From: Lentibacillus juripiscarius JCM 12147
GTDB lineage: Bacteria > Bacillota > Bacilli > Bacillales_D > Amphibacillaceae
Assembly: GCA_001311805.1 (NCBI GenBank)
Contig: BBCA01000006.1
Location: forward strand, 1-64,000
Reading direction: 5' to 3'
Length of the DNA: 64,000 nucleotides
Shown here: piece by piece, positions 31,491 to 41,348 of the stretch
Position numbering within the stretch: position 1 is the stretch's first letter
Layout of the letters: each line of letters begins with the position of its first letter
Notes under the pieces: model-generated
The model's database searches: none
What the model was told of the DNA's origin: nothing
What the model saw: the letters and a program-made list of their open reading frames with translations, nothing else
Made by a program: the position numbers and the translations under genes

Positions 31491-31760
31491 ATGTTAGCAC
31501 ATGTCATTGTCAGCGGCCGTGTTCAGGGTGTAGGGTTTAGGTTTTCAGCCCAGCAGCAGGCCAGGAGGCATCATTTGAATGGTTGGGTTCAAAATAAAGC
31601 AAACGGTACCGTGGAATTGGAAGTGGAAGGTGATGAAGAGCAGGTCCATACTTTTCTCCAGGCATTGAAAAAAGGATTCAGCCCGTTTATTCACGTGGAC
31701 AATATGGAAGTAGATTTAGACCAGAAAGATAAAGGTTTCAAGGATTTCTCCATCAAATGA
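31491..31760 (+). CDS. acyP: Acylphosphatase
   Basis: Hydrolyses acyl phosphates; 89 residues, the usual size. The signature VSGRVQGVGFRFSAQQQARR holds the phosphate-binding loop and the catalytic Arg (GFRF), and NGWVQNKANGTVELEVEG holds the catalytic Asn (GWVQN). ATG 31491 follows AAAGGAGA; an upstream in-frame extension from 31407 lacks a binding site and any similarity. Intact. Confidence 0.93.
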   Translation: MLAHVIVSGRVQGVGFRFSAQQQARRHHLNGWVQNKANGTVELEVEGDEEQVHTFLQALKKGFSPFIHVDNMEVDLDQKDKGFKDFSIK

Positions 31761-31807
31761 AACTTCATTCAGTGGGGGTATGACAGCCCGTTAATGCGTG
31801 ATAAAAT

Positions 31808-31837
31808 AAGAACCGCCGGCAGCATGCAGCGGTTCTT
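31808..31837. terminator. Bidirectional terminator between acyP and fer
   Basis: AAGAACCGC (31808-31816) and GCGGTTCTT (31829-31837), 12-nt loop, followed by GTTCT. Confidence 0.8.
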
Positions 31838-31855
31838 GTTCTCATCGCTTCTGCG

Positions 31856-32095
31856 CTAGCGGTTCTCGAAAAATTGGCGGTTTAATTCGGTATATTTACT
31901 TTCTTCTTCCGGTACTTCATCTTCCATATAAATGGCCTCGACCGGGCAAACCGCTTCACATGCACCACAATCGATGCAAATATCAGGATCAATATAGAAC
32001 ATATCTTTGCCTTCTTCTATACAGTCTACAGGACAAACTTCTACGCATTCCCCTGATTTTTCATTTATGCAAGGTGATGTTATGACAAAAGCCAA
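31856..32095 (-). CDS. fdxA: Ferredoxin, 3Fe-4S/4Fe-4S type
   Basis: A 79-residue soluble electron carrier. The ligands are CINEKSGECVEVCPVDC and CIDCGACEAVCPVEAIY; the first Cys set has the long insertion seen in 7Fe ferredoxins. ATG 32095 follows GGAGGAATT. Intact. It is monocistronic, bounded by a terminator and a family B repeat. Confidence 0.9.
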   Translation of the reverse strand: MAFVITSPCINEKSGECVEVCPVDCIEEGKDMFYIDPDICIDCGACEAVCPVEAIYMEDEVPEEESKYTELNRQFFENR

Positions 32096-32138
32096 GCTAA
32101 TTCCTCCTTCAGATTAGGGACAAATCATTCATTATAGG

Positions 32139-32187
32139 GGTTGTTCAAAAAGTCCGGGTTATCTACTTTTTGAACACGCACTTATAC
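32139..32187. repeat. Dispersed repeat family B, short copy
   Basis: GGTTGTTCAAAAAGTCCGGG then CTTTTTGAACACGCACTTATAC: the inverted, centre-deleted form of the unit at 11797-11882. The arms GTTCAAAAAGT/ACTTTTTGAAC form a hairpin. Confidence 0.7.
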
Positions 32188-32291
32188 AAGTATATTACAG
32201 AATTTTGTCTGCAGATTCAAGTGTTGGAGCACATTCCTGGGCGTTTATACATACCATTTACTATCGGATTCATATGAAGGAGAGGTTATGT

Positions 32292-33482
32292 ATGGAAGTC
32301 ACCATCCGGCCAAATGATTCCCTCTGGTATTACAGTGAATTATTTGATGTTCCGCTTGTATTGATTGAACAATCAAACCCGGCATTGAATCCAAATCAAT
32401 TAATGGCTGGTGAAACAGTACAAATTCCTGGCTACATGATTCATAACCGTACCATCGCTGCGAATGATTCATTGTGGAAAGTCGCTATGGAACAGAATGT
32501 GCCGGTTGATATGCTTCAGTTAGTGAACCCAACGATTAATCCCGGCAACTTATCAATCGGGGAAACAATAGCAGTTCCAGCACGTGTTGATCAATTACTC
32601 TTAACAGATTTCAATCACTATACATTTGCAAAGATGGTACGGGATATCCAGCTGCTCACAACCGTTTATCCATTCATTCGGAAACAGTCCATCGGCAATT
32701 CCGTCATGGGAAAAGATCTAACAGAACTGCAGATTGGCAGCGGCCAAAAACAGGTTCACCTGAACGGTTCATTCCATGCCAATGAATGGATTACAACCCC
32801 TGTTATTATGCGCTTCATCAACGAATATGCACGGGCATTGACCAATAAAATGCCGATAAGGGGACTTCAAATGCTTCCTTACATTCAGGAAACCAACTTA
32901 TCTGTTGTCCCAATGGTCAACCCGGACGGTGTCGATCTTGTCCTGGATGGTGCATCTGCAGCCGGTACGTATCGCGAGGAAGTCCTTGCTTTGAATGACC
33001 AAAATCCGGATTTCTCGAACTGGAAAGCAAATATTGCCGGCGTCGATCTAAACAACCAATATCCAGCCCGATGGGAAGTTGAAGAAGCACGAAAACCTGA
33101 TTCACCACAACCTAGAGATTATCCTGGGCCGCATCCCTTATCGGAGCCGGAAGCTATTGCAATGGCTGATCTCGCAAACGGGCGGGATTTCTTGCGTGTT
33201 AACGCGTTTCATACCCAGGGTGAGGTAATCTATTGGGGATACGAAGGGCTTGAGCCGCCATACGCTCAGGAGCTTGTTAATGAATACAGCCGTGTTAGCG
33301 GATACCGGGCTGTTCGCTATATTGACAGTTACGCGGGATATAAAGACTGGTTTATTAAGGAATTCCGGCGGCCTGGATTTACCGTTGAACTGGGTACTGG
33401 TGTAAACCCGCTGCCATTCAGCCAATTTGAAGAGATTTATGAAGAAACTCTGGGGATTATGCTGGCAAACCTCTATATGTAA
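32292..33482 (+). CDS. LysM-containing M14 carboxypeptidase (gamma-D-glutamyl-diaminopimelate endopeptidase type)
   Basis: Peptidoglycan peptidase of 396 residues, intact. Two LysM repeats (residues about 1-48 and 50-98: NDSLWYYSELFDVPLVLIEQ and NDSLWKVAMEQNVPVDML) bind wall glycan. The M14 domain carries zinc ligands His and Glu in NGSFHANEW, the third His in NAFHTQGEV and the catalytic Glu in GFTVELGTG. No signal peptide is seen, as in spore-associated YqgT/endopeptidase I relatives, which act inside the mother cell or on spores. ATG 32292 follows AAGGAGAGG; the frame to 32205 is unsupported. Confidence 0.88.
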   Translation: MEVTIRPNDSLWYYSELFDVPLVLIEQSNPALNPNQLMAGETVQIPGYMIHNRTIAANDSLWKVAMEQNVPVDMLQLVNPTINPGNLSIGETIAVPARVDQLLLTDFNHYTFAKMVRDIQLLTTVYPFIRKQSIGNSVMGKDLTELQIGSGQKQVHLNGSFHANEWITTPVIMRFINEYARALTNKMPIRGLQMLPYIQETNLSVVPMVNPDGVDLVLDGASAAGTYREEVLALNDQNPDFSNWKANIAGVDLNNQYPARWEVEEARKPDSPQPRDYPGPHPLSEPEAIAMADLANGRDFLRVNAFHTQGEVIYWGYEGLEPPYAQELVNEYSRVSGYRAVRYIDSYAGYKDWFIKEFRRPGFTVELGTGVNPLPFSQFEEIYEETLGIMLANLYM

Positions 33483-33494
33483 CAGGCAAAACAT

Positions 33495-33531
33495 AAAATA
33501 ACAGGCAGGGTGGTCCTGCCTGTTATTTTAT
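33495..33531. terminator. Strong bidirectional terminator
   Basis: AAAATAACAGGCAGG (33495-33509) and CCTGCCTGTTATTTT (33515-33529), 15-bp stem and 5-nt loop. It serves the M14 gene and the convergent gene at 33523, whose stop lies in the stem. Confidence 0.9.
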
Positions 33532-33728
33532 TTCTTTGAAATAATCCTTGTAGAAACCACCGATTCGGCCGCTGTTATCCACTATGAAATAAAATTCATC
33601 TGTCTCATTTTTGACATCATAGTGCTCGCCTGGGGTCAGTTTATGATGTACAATGAATTTTTGGCATCGGCATGGATGCATTCCACTGTTTTGACTGTTT
33701 CTCGTTCCTGCCAGTTTAAGTGTATCAT
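33523..33728 (-). CDS. Small DUF6501-type protein (one frameshift)
   Basis: About 67 residues once one base is restored near 33645: MIHLNWQERETVKTVECIHA, then LTPGEHYDVKNETDEFYFIV and DNSGRIGGFYKDYFKEIK to the stop at 33523. It is too short and broken for simple ORF detection. ATG 33728 has AGGAG 9 bp upstream. I recall the family as short conserved Bacillaceae proteins (DUF6501) of unknown function. Confidence 0.65.
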
Positions 33729-33753
33729 TGCTAAGCGCTCCTATTTCTAGTCT

Positions 33754-33781
33754 TGTTTACATAATATTATTATTGTCAACT
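33754..33781. other. dif-like 28-bp palindromic site, right
   Basis: Left arm TGTTTACATAA, centre TATTAT, right arm TATTGTCAACT. The left arm matches the XerD-side arm of dif (AGTTTACATAA in this orientation) in 10 of 11 positions, and the first 14 bases match dif in 13. It lies upstream of the DUF6501 gene and 45 bp before a family A repeat. TTGACA on the - strand within it could be a -35 element, but no -10 is correctly spaced. Confidence 0.4.
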
Positions 33782-33825
33782 TTACTTAAAGGTTCTTTTA
33801 GCATATTTTGTTGTTTTTCCAGTGC

Positions 33826-34338
33826 AGTTGATATAAACTGCGACACAGTGAAAATTCTCTTTTATGACACTATCTCTCGTTCTAATGATAGATAAGTGCT
33901 TGAATTCGCTCCGGCAGAATACTTCGCTTTCCGCGGGCACGGCTTCAGCCTCCTCGCGGAAAACCGCCGCTACGGGGTCTTCAGACACGTGCTGTTCCCG
34001 CAGGAGTCTACGTATTTTGCCTACGCTGGCAGTGGTGTTCTGGTTATCGTGTACTTATTGTCCATTTCACCAAAAAGTATCGCAGACACTAGTGGAAGAA
34101 ATGCACGAAGACTCCTGCGGGAAAGCGAAGACGATGAGACCCCGCAGTGAGTGGTTTTCTCACGAGGAGGCTCATCGCAAGCCCAGCGGCAAAGAAGACA
34201 CTGCGAATGCGACCAAAGGAAGCTTGAGCAGATGTCGCGCTTGTACCCAGAGTGGTGAAAGCGAAGTGTATTTCTAGAACGGTGGTCTAACCACCATCTC
34301 AATTTACACCGCATTATATAGAAATTGTTAAGTAGGGT
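33826..34338. repeat. Dispersed repeat family A, largest copy, MITE-like
   Basis: About 510 bp without a gene. The left end contains CAGTTGATATAAACTGCG (33825-33842) and the right end CCGCATTATATAGAAATTG, an imperfect terminal inverted repeat. Internally CCCGCAGGAGTCTACGT pairs with ACGAAGACTCCTGCGGG, and CGGGGTCTTC with GATGAGACCCCG, so much of the unit is palindromic. 34164-34263 is about 92 percent identical to 50058-50156. Frames within it are not coding. Confidence 0.75.
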
Positions 34339-34380
34339 TCCTAAAATGATGCACATAGTAACAATCTTTTAGAAAACAGC

Positions 34381-35328
34381 CTACTCAAAAAGGACAAATA
34401 CTGTCCATATCCTTTTTCTTCCATTTCCTCTTTAGGTATAAATTGCATGGCGGCAGAGTTCATGCAGTAGCGTAAACCGCCTTTATCTTTTGGACCATCA
34501 TTAAAGACATGGCCTAGATGGGAGTCGGCGTGTTTGCTTCTGACCTCAGTTCGGATCATCCCATGACTCGTGTCGGTTTTTCTTCCACCCGGTATGGGTC
34601 CACAGGCTTGGTAAAGCTTGGCCAGCCGCAGCCTGCATCAAATTTATCATGTGAAGAAAACAAACGTCCCCAGAAATCAGGTCTACGTAAATTCCCTCTT
34701 TCTCATTATCCCAGTATTCATTGGCGTAAGGTCTTTCCGTCCCATTTTCTTGTGTCACATTATATTGGATAGGTGTTAGTTTCTTTTTCAGTTCCGATTC
34801 GTCCGGTTTTTGACGCCAATGTTCTTTAATGAAGTTCTCGCGACCAGAACCTTTTTTATAAAGACGGTAATGGAACGACTGTTTCTTGTAATAATCCTGA
34901 TGTTCTGCCTCTGCTTTGTAAAACGGTTTCGCAGCAATAATTGGCGTTACAATTGGTTTGGAAAATTTTCCGCTTTCTTCGAGTTCCCGCTTAGATTGTT
35001 CCGCAAGCTGCTTTTGCCGTTCATTATGATAAAATAGCAGTTTGATACGACTCGCCCCGGTCATTGAATTGCCCGCCTGCATCTGTTGGGTCAATCTGCT
35101 GCCAAAAGGTACTGAGCAGTTCCTCATAAGGCATCTTTTCAGGATCGAAAGTAATTTGCACTGCTTCCACATGGCCAGTGGTATTCGAGCATACCTCTTC
35201 ATAGGTCGGATTTTCCGTATGTCCTCCCGTATAACCTGAAATGATATTCAGGATACCAGGGCGCTCATCAAATGGTTCCACCATGCACCAAAACATCCTC
35301 CTGCAAATGTTGCTAGTTCGGTTGCCAT
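34381..35328 (-). CDS. msrAB: MsrA-MsrB fusion peptide methionine sulfoxide reductase (at least four frameshifts)
   Basis: Repairs both methionine sulfoxide stereoisomers; about 315 residues. The MsrA part: restoring one T near 35290 gives the catalytic [16 protein letters not shown], then [17 protein letters not shown]. The middle [20 protein letters not shown] ends MsrA. The MsrB part: [20 protein letters not shown] and, after breaks near 34660 and 34560, [13 protein letters not shown] and the catalytic RYCMNSAAM. One missing T near 34387 moves the stop to TAG at 34381-34383. ATG 35328 follows GGGAGGT. The domain order A-B in one chain is common in Firmicutes. Confidence 0.88.
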
Positions 35329-35407
35329 AGGATACCTCCCGTTTCTGTTCTAGTTCTATTTTTTCGTTTTCAGCAAAAATCAAGCGCTTTGCCTGTAATT
35401 GGAGGAA

Positions 35408-35875
35408 TTAAATAAACAGCTTTGGTGTTGATTGTCCTGATTTAGTTATAGCATCATCTGTATCAGTGTTATTCATGCTTTCCAGAGGTAAATCCGGTGT
35501 CTCTTCCGTGTCTTCGCTATCGGACATGGTTCATGGTCATCCGGGCTTTCAGCATTTTCTTCTTCCTCTTCCACTTCCTCGTTTTCATTCAATGATTTCA
35601 GCAATTGCAGCATCATTGGCAGGTTTTTAAGCATTGGTCCATATTGCTGTATGACTGGTGCTGCAGATTGGACGGTTTTTAATACTTGTTGCACACTTCC
35701 CAATTTTTGTGAAAAACTGCTTATCTTATCAGGCGTTAGTAAACGCTGGGCATGGTTAGGAGTGAAAAAACTGCCGTAACCCATTTGACGTGTTATGCTG
35801 GGGCGGCCCTGGCGGGTAAAACCCCTGAGGATTTTGAAAATGATTATTGGGGTAGTGCTGGATTGGCCATACCAT
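35408..35875 (-). CDS. yqfQ: YqfQ/VrrA-family protein (two frameshifts)
   Basis: About 155 residues. ATG 35875 follows GGGGAGGA. The N-terminus is rich in Pro, Gly, Asn and Gln (FYPPGPPQHNTSNG); the middle KLGSVQQVLKTVQSAAPVIQ, QYGPMLKNLPMMLQLLKSLN is the conserved YqfQ core; an acidic run (EEVEEEEENAESPDDHE) and the terminal PKLFI complete the family pattern. Breaks lie near 35775 and 35510. YqfQ proteins are uncharacterised and I recall a link to sporulation; that is not visible here. Confidence 0.7.
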
Positions 35876-35879
35876 GTTG

Positions 35880-36317
35880 ATCCTCCCCTTCCCTTCCATC
35901 ATGGTCATTAAGATTAGTGTACGTGACAAATGCTCAAAAAGTGTAGGCTACTGTACCATAATGACGGAAAGTCCGAGTCTTAGAACAAAGAAGCCTTCGC
36001 CTATTAGGAAAGGCTTCATCATAAAATCAATCACTTGCTATATCTGAGGCAATAATAAAGCCGACAGAACCGGTAAGTATGATGCCAAATACCACAACAG
36101 AAAACCTAGTTTCCCCTCTTTCCCCTACTCTTTATACATTAAGTATACGTGATTCAGGGCTGTTCAGGCGATGGGCAGTTTGACGATTTCATGAAAACCC
36201 CCATAAGCACGGTCAATATTTCCCGGGCAACCGCAGGAATCTCCACTATCCTACATTCAGACTGTGAATAATGCTGAAAAAGCACACTTTATGTCCCGGT
36301 ATGAAAAAATCTGCTGC
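35880..36317. other. Intergenic region between yqfQ and yozE
   Basis: Mostly non-coding. A terminator hairpin lies at 35990-36017. On the - strand two short frames might be coding: a hydrophobic stretch ending VVFGIILTGSVGFIIASD near 36030-36110, and one ending VLMGGFHEIVKLPIA near 36175-36285 if one base is restored. Neither has a clear start and binding site. I see no RNA family. Confidence 0.35.
35990..36017. terminator. Hairpin terminator
   Basis: GAAGCCTT (35990-35997) and AAGGCTTC (36010-36017) over a 12-nt loop. Confidence 0.5.
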
Positions 36318-36532
36318 CTAATCTATTGCTTGGTATGCTTCCCATAAATCATCAAAGACAGACAGTGCATTCGGAAAAGGACTGTTCCATTCCAGATAAT
36401 TGCTGATCTCATGATAATCCGCAGATTGTTTAGGAAAGTCATGATCATAAAAAATCCAATCGGCCAGCCGGCTTTTATCGTCCGGCTCTTTTTTCCTCTA
36501 TAAGTCAGTACAAAATGATAAAATGAACGCAT
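36318..36532 (-). CDS. yozE: YozE-family SAM-like protein (one or two frameshifts)
   Basis: A small helical protein of about 71 residues (DUF1250). The N-terminus MRSFYHFVLTYRGKK is the family signature. In the corrected frame it continues LADWIFYDHDFPKQSADYHE, ISNYLEWNSPFPNALSVFDD and LWEAYQAID to TAG at 36318-36320; the uncorrected frame stops at 36323. The YDHxFPK..DYHEIS..LE pattern is diagnostic. Function is unknown; it follows tatC on the same strand at 14 bp. Confidence 0.8.
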
Positions 36533-36546
36533 CGTATTCCCCTTTG

Positions 36547-37306
36547 CTATTCATAGCCACTATTCTCCATAAACTTCTGATGTTCCTTAAGTTTTTTGCG
36601 ATACACAGCCGCTGATAAATAAATGCTGATTTCGTAAAGGATAATCAGCGGAACAGCCACGACGAGCTGCAGAGCAAAGTCAGGCGGTGTAATCAATGCA
36701 CCGATGATGACAAGGATTAAATAAGCATACTTCCTCGTCTTCCGCATAAACTCCGGCGTAAGAATTCCCAGCCGGGTTAGGAACATGGCGATAATTGGTA
36801 TTTCAAAAACAGAGCAAATGGAATTACAATCCGGAATAACAGTTTGAAGTAACGGTCGTATGTAAAATTTCATTGAACATGTCATTATTCAATGATAGTA
36901 AAAAGGGTACAATCAGCTGAACAAAAATAATATATCCAAAAACAACGCCGATGATGAATAAATAAATATGATCGGTATATACATTAATGCTGTTATACGT
37001 TCCGGTTTCGTCAGGCCTGGTTTAATAAAAACCAGACTTGCAGAGTCAATATCGGCAATGTACCAACAACAGCGATTAATCCTGCCAGTGTAATGTAAAC
37101 AGACACCAAATCGGTAAGACCGGTGACACTTAACTTAAAGGGCAAATCAGCAGCTATAAAATCATAAATTTCTTCTACATAAATAAAGCCGGCTGCAAAA
37201 AATAGAACAAAAACACCGCTGTAACGATCAGCCGGTTCCGTAATTCCGATAAATGCCCGACTACGTTCATTTCTTTTTCATTGTCCAATTGCTGTTCATC
37301 AGCCAT
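36547..37306 (-). CDS. tatC: Sec-independent translocase TatC (frameshifted)
   Basis: A polytopic receptor for twin-arginine substrates; about 253 residues. ATG 37306 begins MADEQQLDNEKEMNVVGHLS, ELRNRLIVTAVFLF, the conserved HLxELRxR N-terminus. Later helices include PDFALQLVVAVPLIILYEIS and a C-terminal YRKKLKEHQKFME. Several breaks lie between 36870 and 37230. It belongs to a tat cluster with two tatA genes upstream, separated by 74 bp. Confidence 0.88.
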
Positions 37307-37379
37307 TCGTTCACGCTCCCACTATGACGCACACAAAAGAAGATGTAAGGTTGCCCCTACACCTTTCTTATTCATTCGC

Positions 37380-37577
37380 TTATTTTGATGTATGGTCGTC
37401 TTTCCTGGAATCATCATCCGATACAATACCTTTGGTGGCATTTTTGAATTCTTTTAATGAGCTTCCAAACGCTTTACCGATTTCCGGAAGTTTAGACGGT
37501 CCGAAAACGATCAGCGCAATGATTAGAATTAAAATTAATCCTGGAATGCCAATATTGCCTAACCCCATCATCATCAC
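37380..37577 (-). CDS. tatA: Twin-arginine translocase subunit TatA
   Basis: 65 residues: one N-terminal membrane helix ([20 protein letters not shown]), the conserved [14 protein letters not shown] hinge and amphipathic helix, then a charged tail. Intact. The start has four consecutive ATG codons behind GGAGTGATG, so the exact initiation codon is ambiguous by a few residues. Confidence 0.92.
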   Translation of the reverse strand: MMMMGLGNIGIPGLILILIIALIVFGPSKLPEIGKAFGSSLKEFKNATKGIVSDDDSRKDDHTSK

Positions 37578-37586
37578 TCCGCATGA

Positions 37587-37790
37587 TTATTTGCTTTCAT
37601 CGCCTTTAACTGCCTTTTTAGCTTCATTGACTTCATTGGAAACATCACCTGTCAAATCCTGAGCCGAATTCTTAAATTCTTTTAATGTATGACCTGCCGC
37701 TTTCCCAATTTCCGGCAATTTTTTTCGGGCCAAAATAACCAGTGCAATGACCAGAATAAGAATGAGTCCCGGGAATCCGATATTAGCCAT
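37587..37790 (-). CDS. tatA: Second TatA-like subunit (compensating indels in the hinge)
   Basis: 67 residues from ATG 37790; an extension to 37835 is unsupported. One membrane helix ([15 protein letters not shown]) and amphipathic [20 protein letters not shown]. The conserved FGPKKLPE hinge reads LARKKLPE here. Losing one T and gaining one A between about 37715 and 37732 converts one into the other, so this apparently intact frame probably hides two opposite sequence errors. Tandem tatA genes may serve different substrates or be redundant. Confidence 0.85.
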   Translation of the reverse strand: MANIGFPGLILILVIALVILARKKLPEIGKAAGHTLKEFKNSAQDLTGDVSNEVNEAKKAVKGDESK

Positions 37791-37944
37791 TATAAACACC
37801 TTCTTATCATGTATGATATATGAACCAACGCGCACAAGAAAATCGTATTATTTGCACATCATCCTATGCTGAGTAAAGTGTAACACGGGAAACAGCTGCT
37901 GTACAACTTATAAACGTTTGCTACTTCATATTGACCGGGATAAT

Positions 37945-38483
37945 TCATGTTAAAAAATGTCTCTCCAGCATTTGAGCGGGAAGTCCTTTATAGTCTGACA
38001 CATACCGGACATTTATATGCCTGAACAATGTGCGCACTTTTCGCTGATCTCTGTCCAACAGATTCTGGATTTGCGGCAGAACTCGTTTTTTATATATGCC
38101 TGCCAGCGGGTGCATTTTTTCATTATACACCGGAATTACCGCATCATGGCTGCCAAGAGAATGCAGCAGCAGGCGGTAGACTTCCTGATCAATAAACGGC
38201 ATATCACACGCGGCAAATGCGCACACATCTGAACTGGAATAATGCAAACCGGCCTCCATGCCTGCCAGTGGCCCCATATCTTTATACCGGTCACTAAACA
38301 TATCCAATCCGAGGAATGTGTACTGGGCAGGTTCATTTGTAATGACCATTGTTTGCTGGCTGCATTTTTTTAATTCATCTGCACATGTGCGATGGATGCC
38401 TTTGTCTCAATTGGCAATAGCGATTTGTTTGTCCCCATACGGGACGATTTCCCGCCTGCGAGAATGATTCCGCTGACTTGCAT
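37945..38483 (-). CDS. mobA: Molybdenum cofactor guanylyltransferase MobA (frameshifted)
   Basis: Attaches GMP to molybdopterin. ATG 38483 follows GGGGAGGTG. The nucleotidyltransferase signature SGIILAGGKSSRMGTNKSLL is at the N-terminus. After a break near 38385 come MGPLAGMEAGLHYSSSD, CAFAACDMPFIDQEV and HPLAGIYKKRVLPQI, all MobA blocks. The end is uncertain: restoring one T near 37948 extends the protein by NMNYPGQYEVA-type residues. Bis-MGD is needed by NarG, so it supports the nitrate reductase 8 kb away. Confidence 0.85.
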
Positions 38484-38498
38484 GCCTTCACCTCCCCA

Positions 38499-38988
<490 letters not shown>

Positions 38989-39008
38989 CTACAAACCTCC
39001 TTTCGAGT

Positions 39009-39033
39009 GTGTGTTCAAAAATGAGGATAAACC
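39009..39033. repeat. Dispersed repeat family B, fragment
   Basis: GTGTGTTCAAAAATGAGGATAAACC resembles the GTGCGTTCAAAAAGGAGGATAAAAAGG-type left part of the copy at 11797. It fills the thyA-dfrA gap. Confidence 0.4.
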
Positions 39034-39035
39034 TC

Positions 39036-39990
39036 TTATACTGCAATTGGTGCTTTAATGGATGGATGCGGATGGTAATCTGTCAGCTTGAAATCATCCA
39101 TATCAAAATCAAACACCGATTCCTTGTCCTTATTAATCTCAAGTTTCGGCAGTGGTCTGATGTCACGTCCAAGCTGTGTTTTCACCTGTTCCACATGATT
39201 CGTGTATATATGTGCATCCCCGAGCGTGTGAATAAATTCGCCTGGCTGAAGGCCACACTCATGCGCAATCAGCTGTGTAAGCAGCGCATAGCTTGCTATA
39301 TTGAACGGTACTCCTAAAAATATATCGGCACTGCGCTGATATAATTGACACGACAGTTTTCCGTCCGCTATATAAAATTGAAATAGTGTATGACAGGGCG
39401 GGAGTGCCATGTTTGGAATATCTTCCGGGTTCCACGCTGTTACAATATGCCGGCGGGAATCGGGATTACTCCGTATGCCCTCCACTGTCTCCTTCAGCTG
39501 ATCAATTGTTTCATTCCGGGATGTTTCCCAGGCGCGCCATTGTTTGCCGTACACATTTCCCAAATCCCCGAAACTTTCCGCAAATGATGGATCGTGCAGG
39601 ATTCTTTCCTTGAATCGATCCAATTGATTCCGGTACTCTTCACGAAAAGCTATATCCTGCTGGCTTCGATTACCGAAATCAGTCATGTCAGGTCCATCAT
39701 ATTCATCACTTTCCACCCATTTCTTAAATGCCCATTCGTTCCAGATGTTATTGTTATGCTGCAGCAAATAACGTATGTTCGTGTCCCCTTTGATAAACCA
39801 GAGAAGTTCACTGGCAATTAGTCGGAAAGGGACTTTTTTGTTGTCAGAAGCGGAAATCCTTCGCTAAGATCAAACCGCATTTGCTGGCCAAAAACTGAAT
39901 ACGTTCCAGTGTTGGTTCGGTCCGTTTTTTCGTACCATTTTCTAGTATGTAGTTACATAAGTCCAGGTAACCCTGTTCACCTATTAACAT
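39036..39990 (-). CDS. thyA: Thymidylate synthase, folate-dependent (frameshifted)
   Basis: Converts dUMP to dTMP; about 317 residues, the longer ThyA class. ATG 39990 follows GGAGGGT. Early blocks [20 protein letters not shown] and [20 protein letters not shown] are split from the rest by breaks near 39900 and 39830. The catalytic Cys is in [36 protein letters not shown] and [10 protein letters not shown] are substrate contacts. The dihydrofolate it produces is recycled by DfrA next door. Confidence 0.92.
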
Positions 39991-40233
39991 ATTGTACCCT
40001 CCATAAGAATTAAATCCAGATCCTGTGCAGGCGTTGCGATAGCACGTCGCGGTTTTAGCCTGCCGACGTACAGGACGGACGTACTAGTGCCGGTGACACT
40101 ACACGAATTTAGCCTGTACGGACGATTCCACCTTTCCATATTGTAACACAATCGTTAACTCGCTGGCGCATAAACAAATTCACCTGCACATAAATCTTTT
40201 AAAAGCAAGTCACACATGAAAGGGGATATTTGC
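39991..40233. other. Intergenic region with nested inverted and direct repeats
   Basis: No gene seen. Within 40021-40140 there are nested repeats: GACGTACAGGACGGACGTAC contains GACGTAC twice, and TTTAGCCTG occurs at about 40051 and again near 40111. It resembles palindromic intergenic repeats that I know from other Bacillaceae, but only one copy is in the window. Confidence 0.35.
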
Positions 40234-41281
40234 ATGCTGAATGGTTCCGTTCAACATGTAGTAAAGCAATCTATTTTGTACAGCTACGTGTTAAGTCAGC
40301 CGTTTTCCGTTTATGTTGATGCATATCCTGCACTTCAAAATGAACAATTGCTTGAAGAGGAACAACTACAATTCGGACAGCATGGAGAAGCCGTTCGGAT
40401 CCTGCAGCATAAATTAAACAGATTATCTTATTTCGATGACGAAATTGATGGTGAGTACAATGTATTAACGGAGCATGCACTAAAAAAGTTTCAGAAGGAT
40501 CATCAAATCACGATTACAGGTAAAGCAAACCTGAAAACACTCCAAACAGTCGTTGACGAAGAGAAGAAGCAATACAAGGAACAATTAAACGAAATGTCCG
40601 ATACCATCCATCCGGAAATGAATCCTTCAGACGTTAAAATCGTGCAGGAGGCACTGCAGTATTTTGGTTATTACGAAGGAAAATTGATGGTATTTATGGA
40701 CCGCTTACTCAGAAGGCTCTGGAGATGGCGGAGGATAAATTCGGAATGGAGCTTGTCGATGATAACGCTCTGGCAGCCCTGTATGAACAGGAGCAGGAAG
40801 AACAGGAAAGCCAGCAGAAAGTGCAAGAGAGCAAAGCCGATCACGAGCAGGAAAGCAAGCAGCAAGCGCAAGAGAATGAAGCCGAATCTGAACAGGAAAC
40901 GAAACAGGTCAAAGTAAACAATACTAATTATTCAAGGGCTGTTGAAGCTGCATACGCACAGGTCGGTACACCGTATGTCTGGGGCGGAGAGTCCCCATCC
41001 GGCTTTGATTGCAGTGGATTTATCCAATACATTTTTCGAATGGAAGATATCACACTCCCTCGAACTGTCAGTGATGTGTGGAATTTTACAGTACCCGTCA
41101 ACAAGCCATCCGTCGGTGATCTTGTCTTTTTGAAACATATAAACCAGGGCCGTCCCATATGGGGATTTATGTTGGCGATAATAAGTTTATCCATGCAGGA
41201 GAATCACGTGGTGTCGAAACCAGCAAACTGGGAAATTCCTACTGGAAACAGCGATTCCTTGGGGCAAGAAGAGTTCAGTAA
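40234..41281 (+). CDS. Peptidoglycan-binding NlpC/P60 endopeptidase (two or three frameshifts)
   Basis: Cell wall hydrolase of about 349 residues. ATG 40234 follows AAAGGGG. Two PG_binding_1 domains ([20 protein letters not shown] near residue 55; [18 protein letters not shown] near residue 140) precede a Gln/Glu-rich linker (about residues 190-230) and an NlpC/P60 domain with Cys in [13 protein letters not shown] break near 40690 and another near 41135 interrupt it; the corrected C-terminus [20 protein letters not shown] supplies the catalytic His and ends at TAA 41279-41281. The N-terminal hydrophobic stretch ([17 protein letters not shown]) is a weak export signal. Confidence 0.85.
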
Positions 41282-41348
41282 TTTATTGGAATAAATCCAC
41301 CTTTACCGCAAATAATAACGGTATAAAAGAGAAAGGTGGGATGAAACA

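Noticed and set aside
33754..33781. A sigma-A promoter for the DUF6501 gene using TTGACA inside the dif-like site
   Set aside because: On the - strand no -10 lies 16-18 bp downstream of the TTGACA; the only TATTAT is about 11 bp away.
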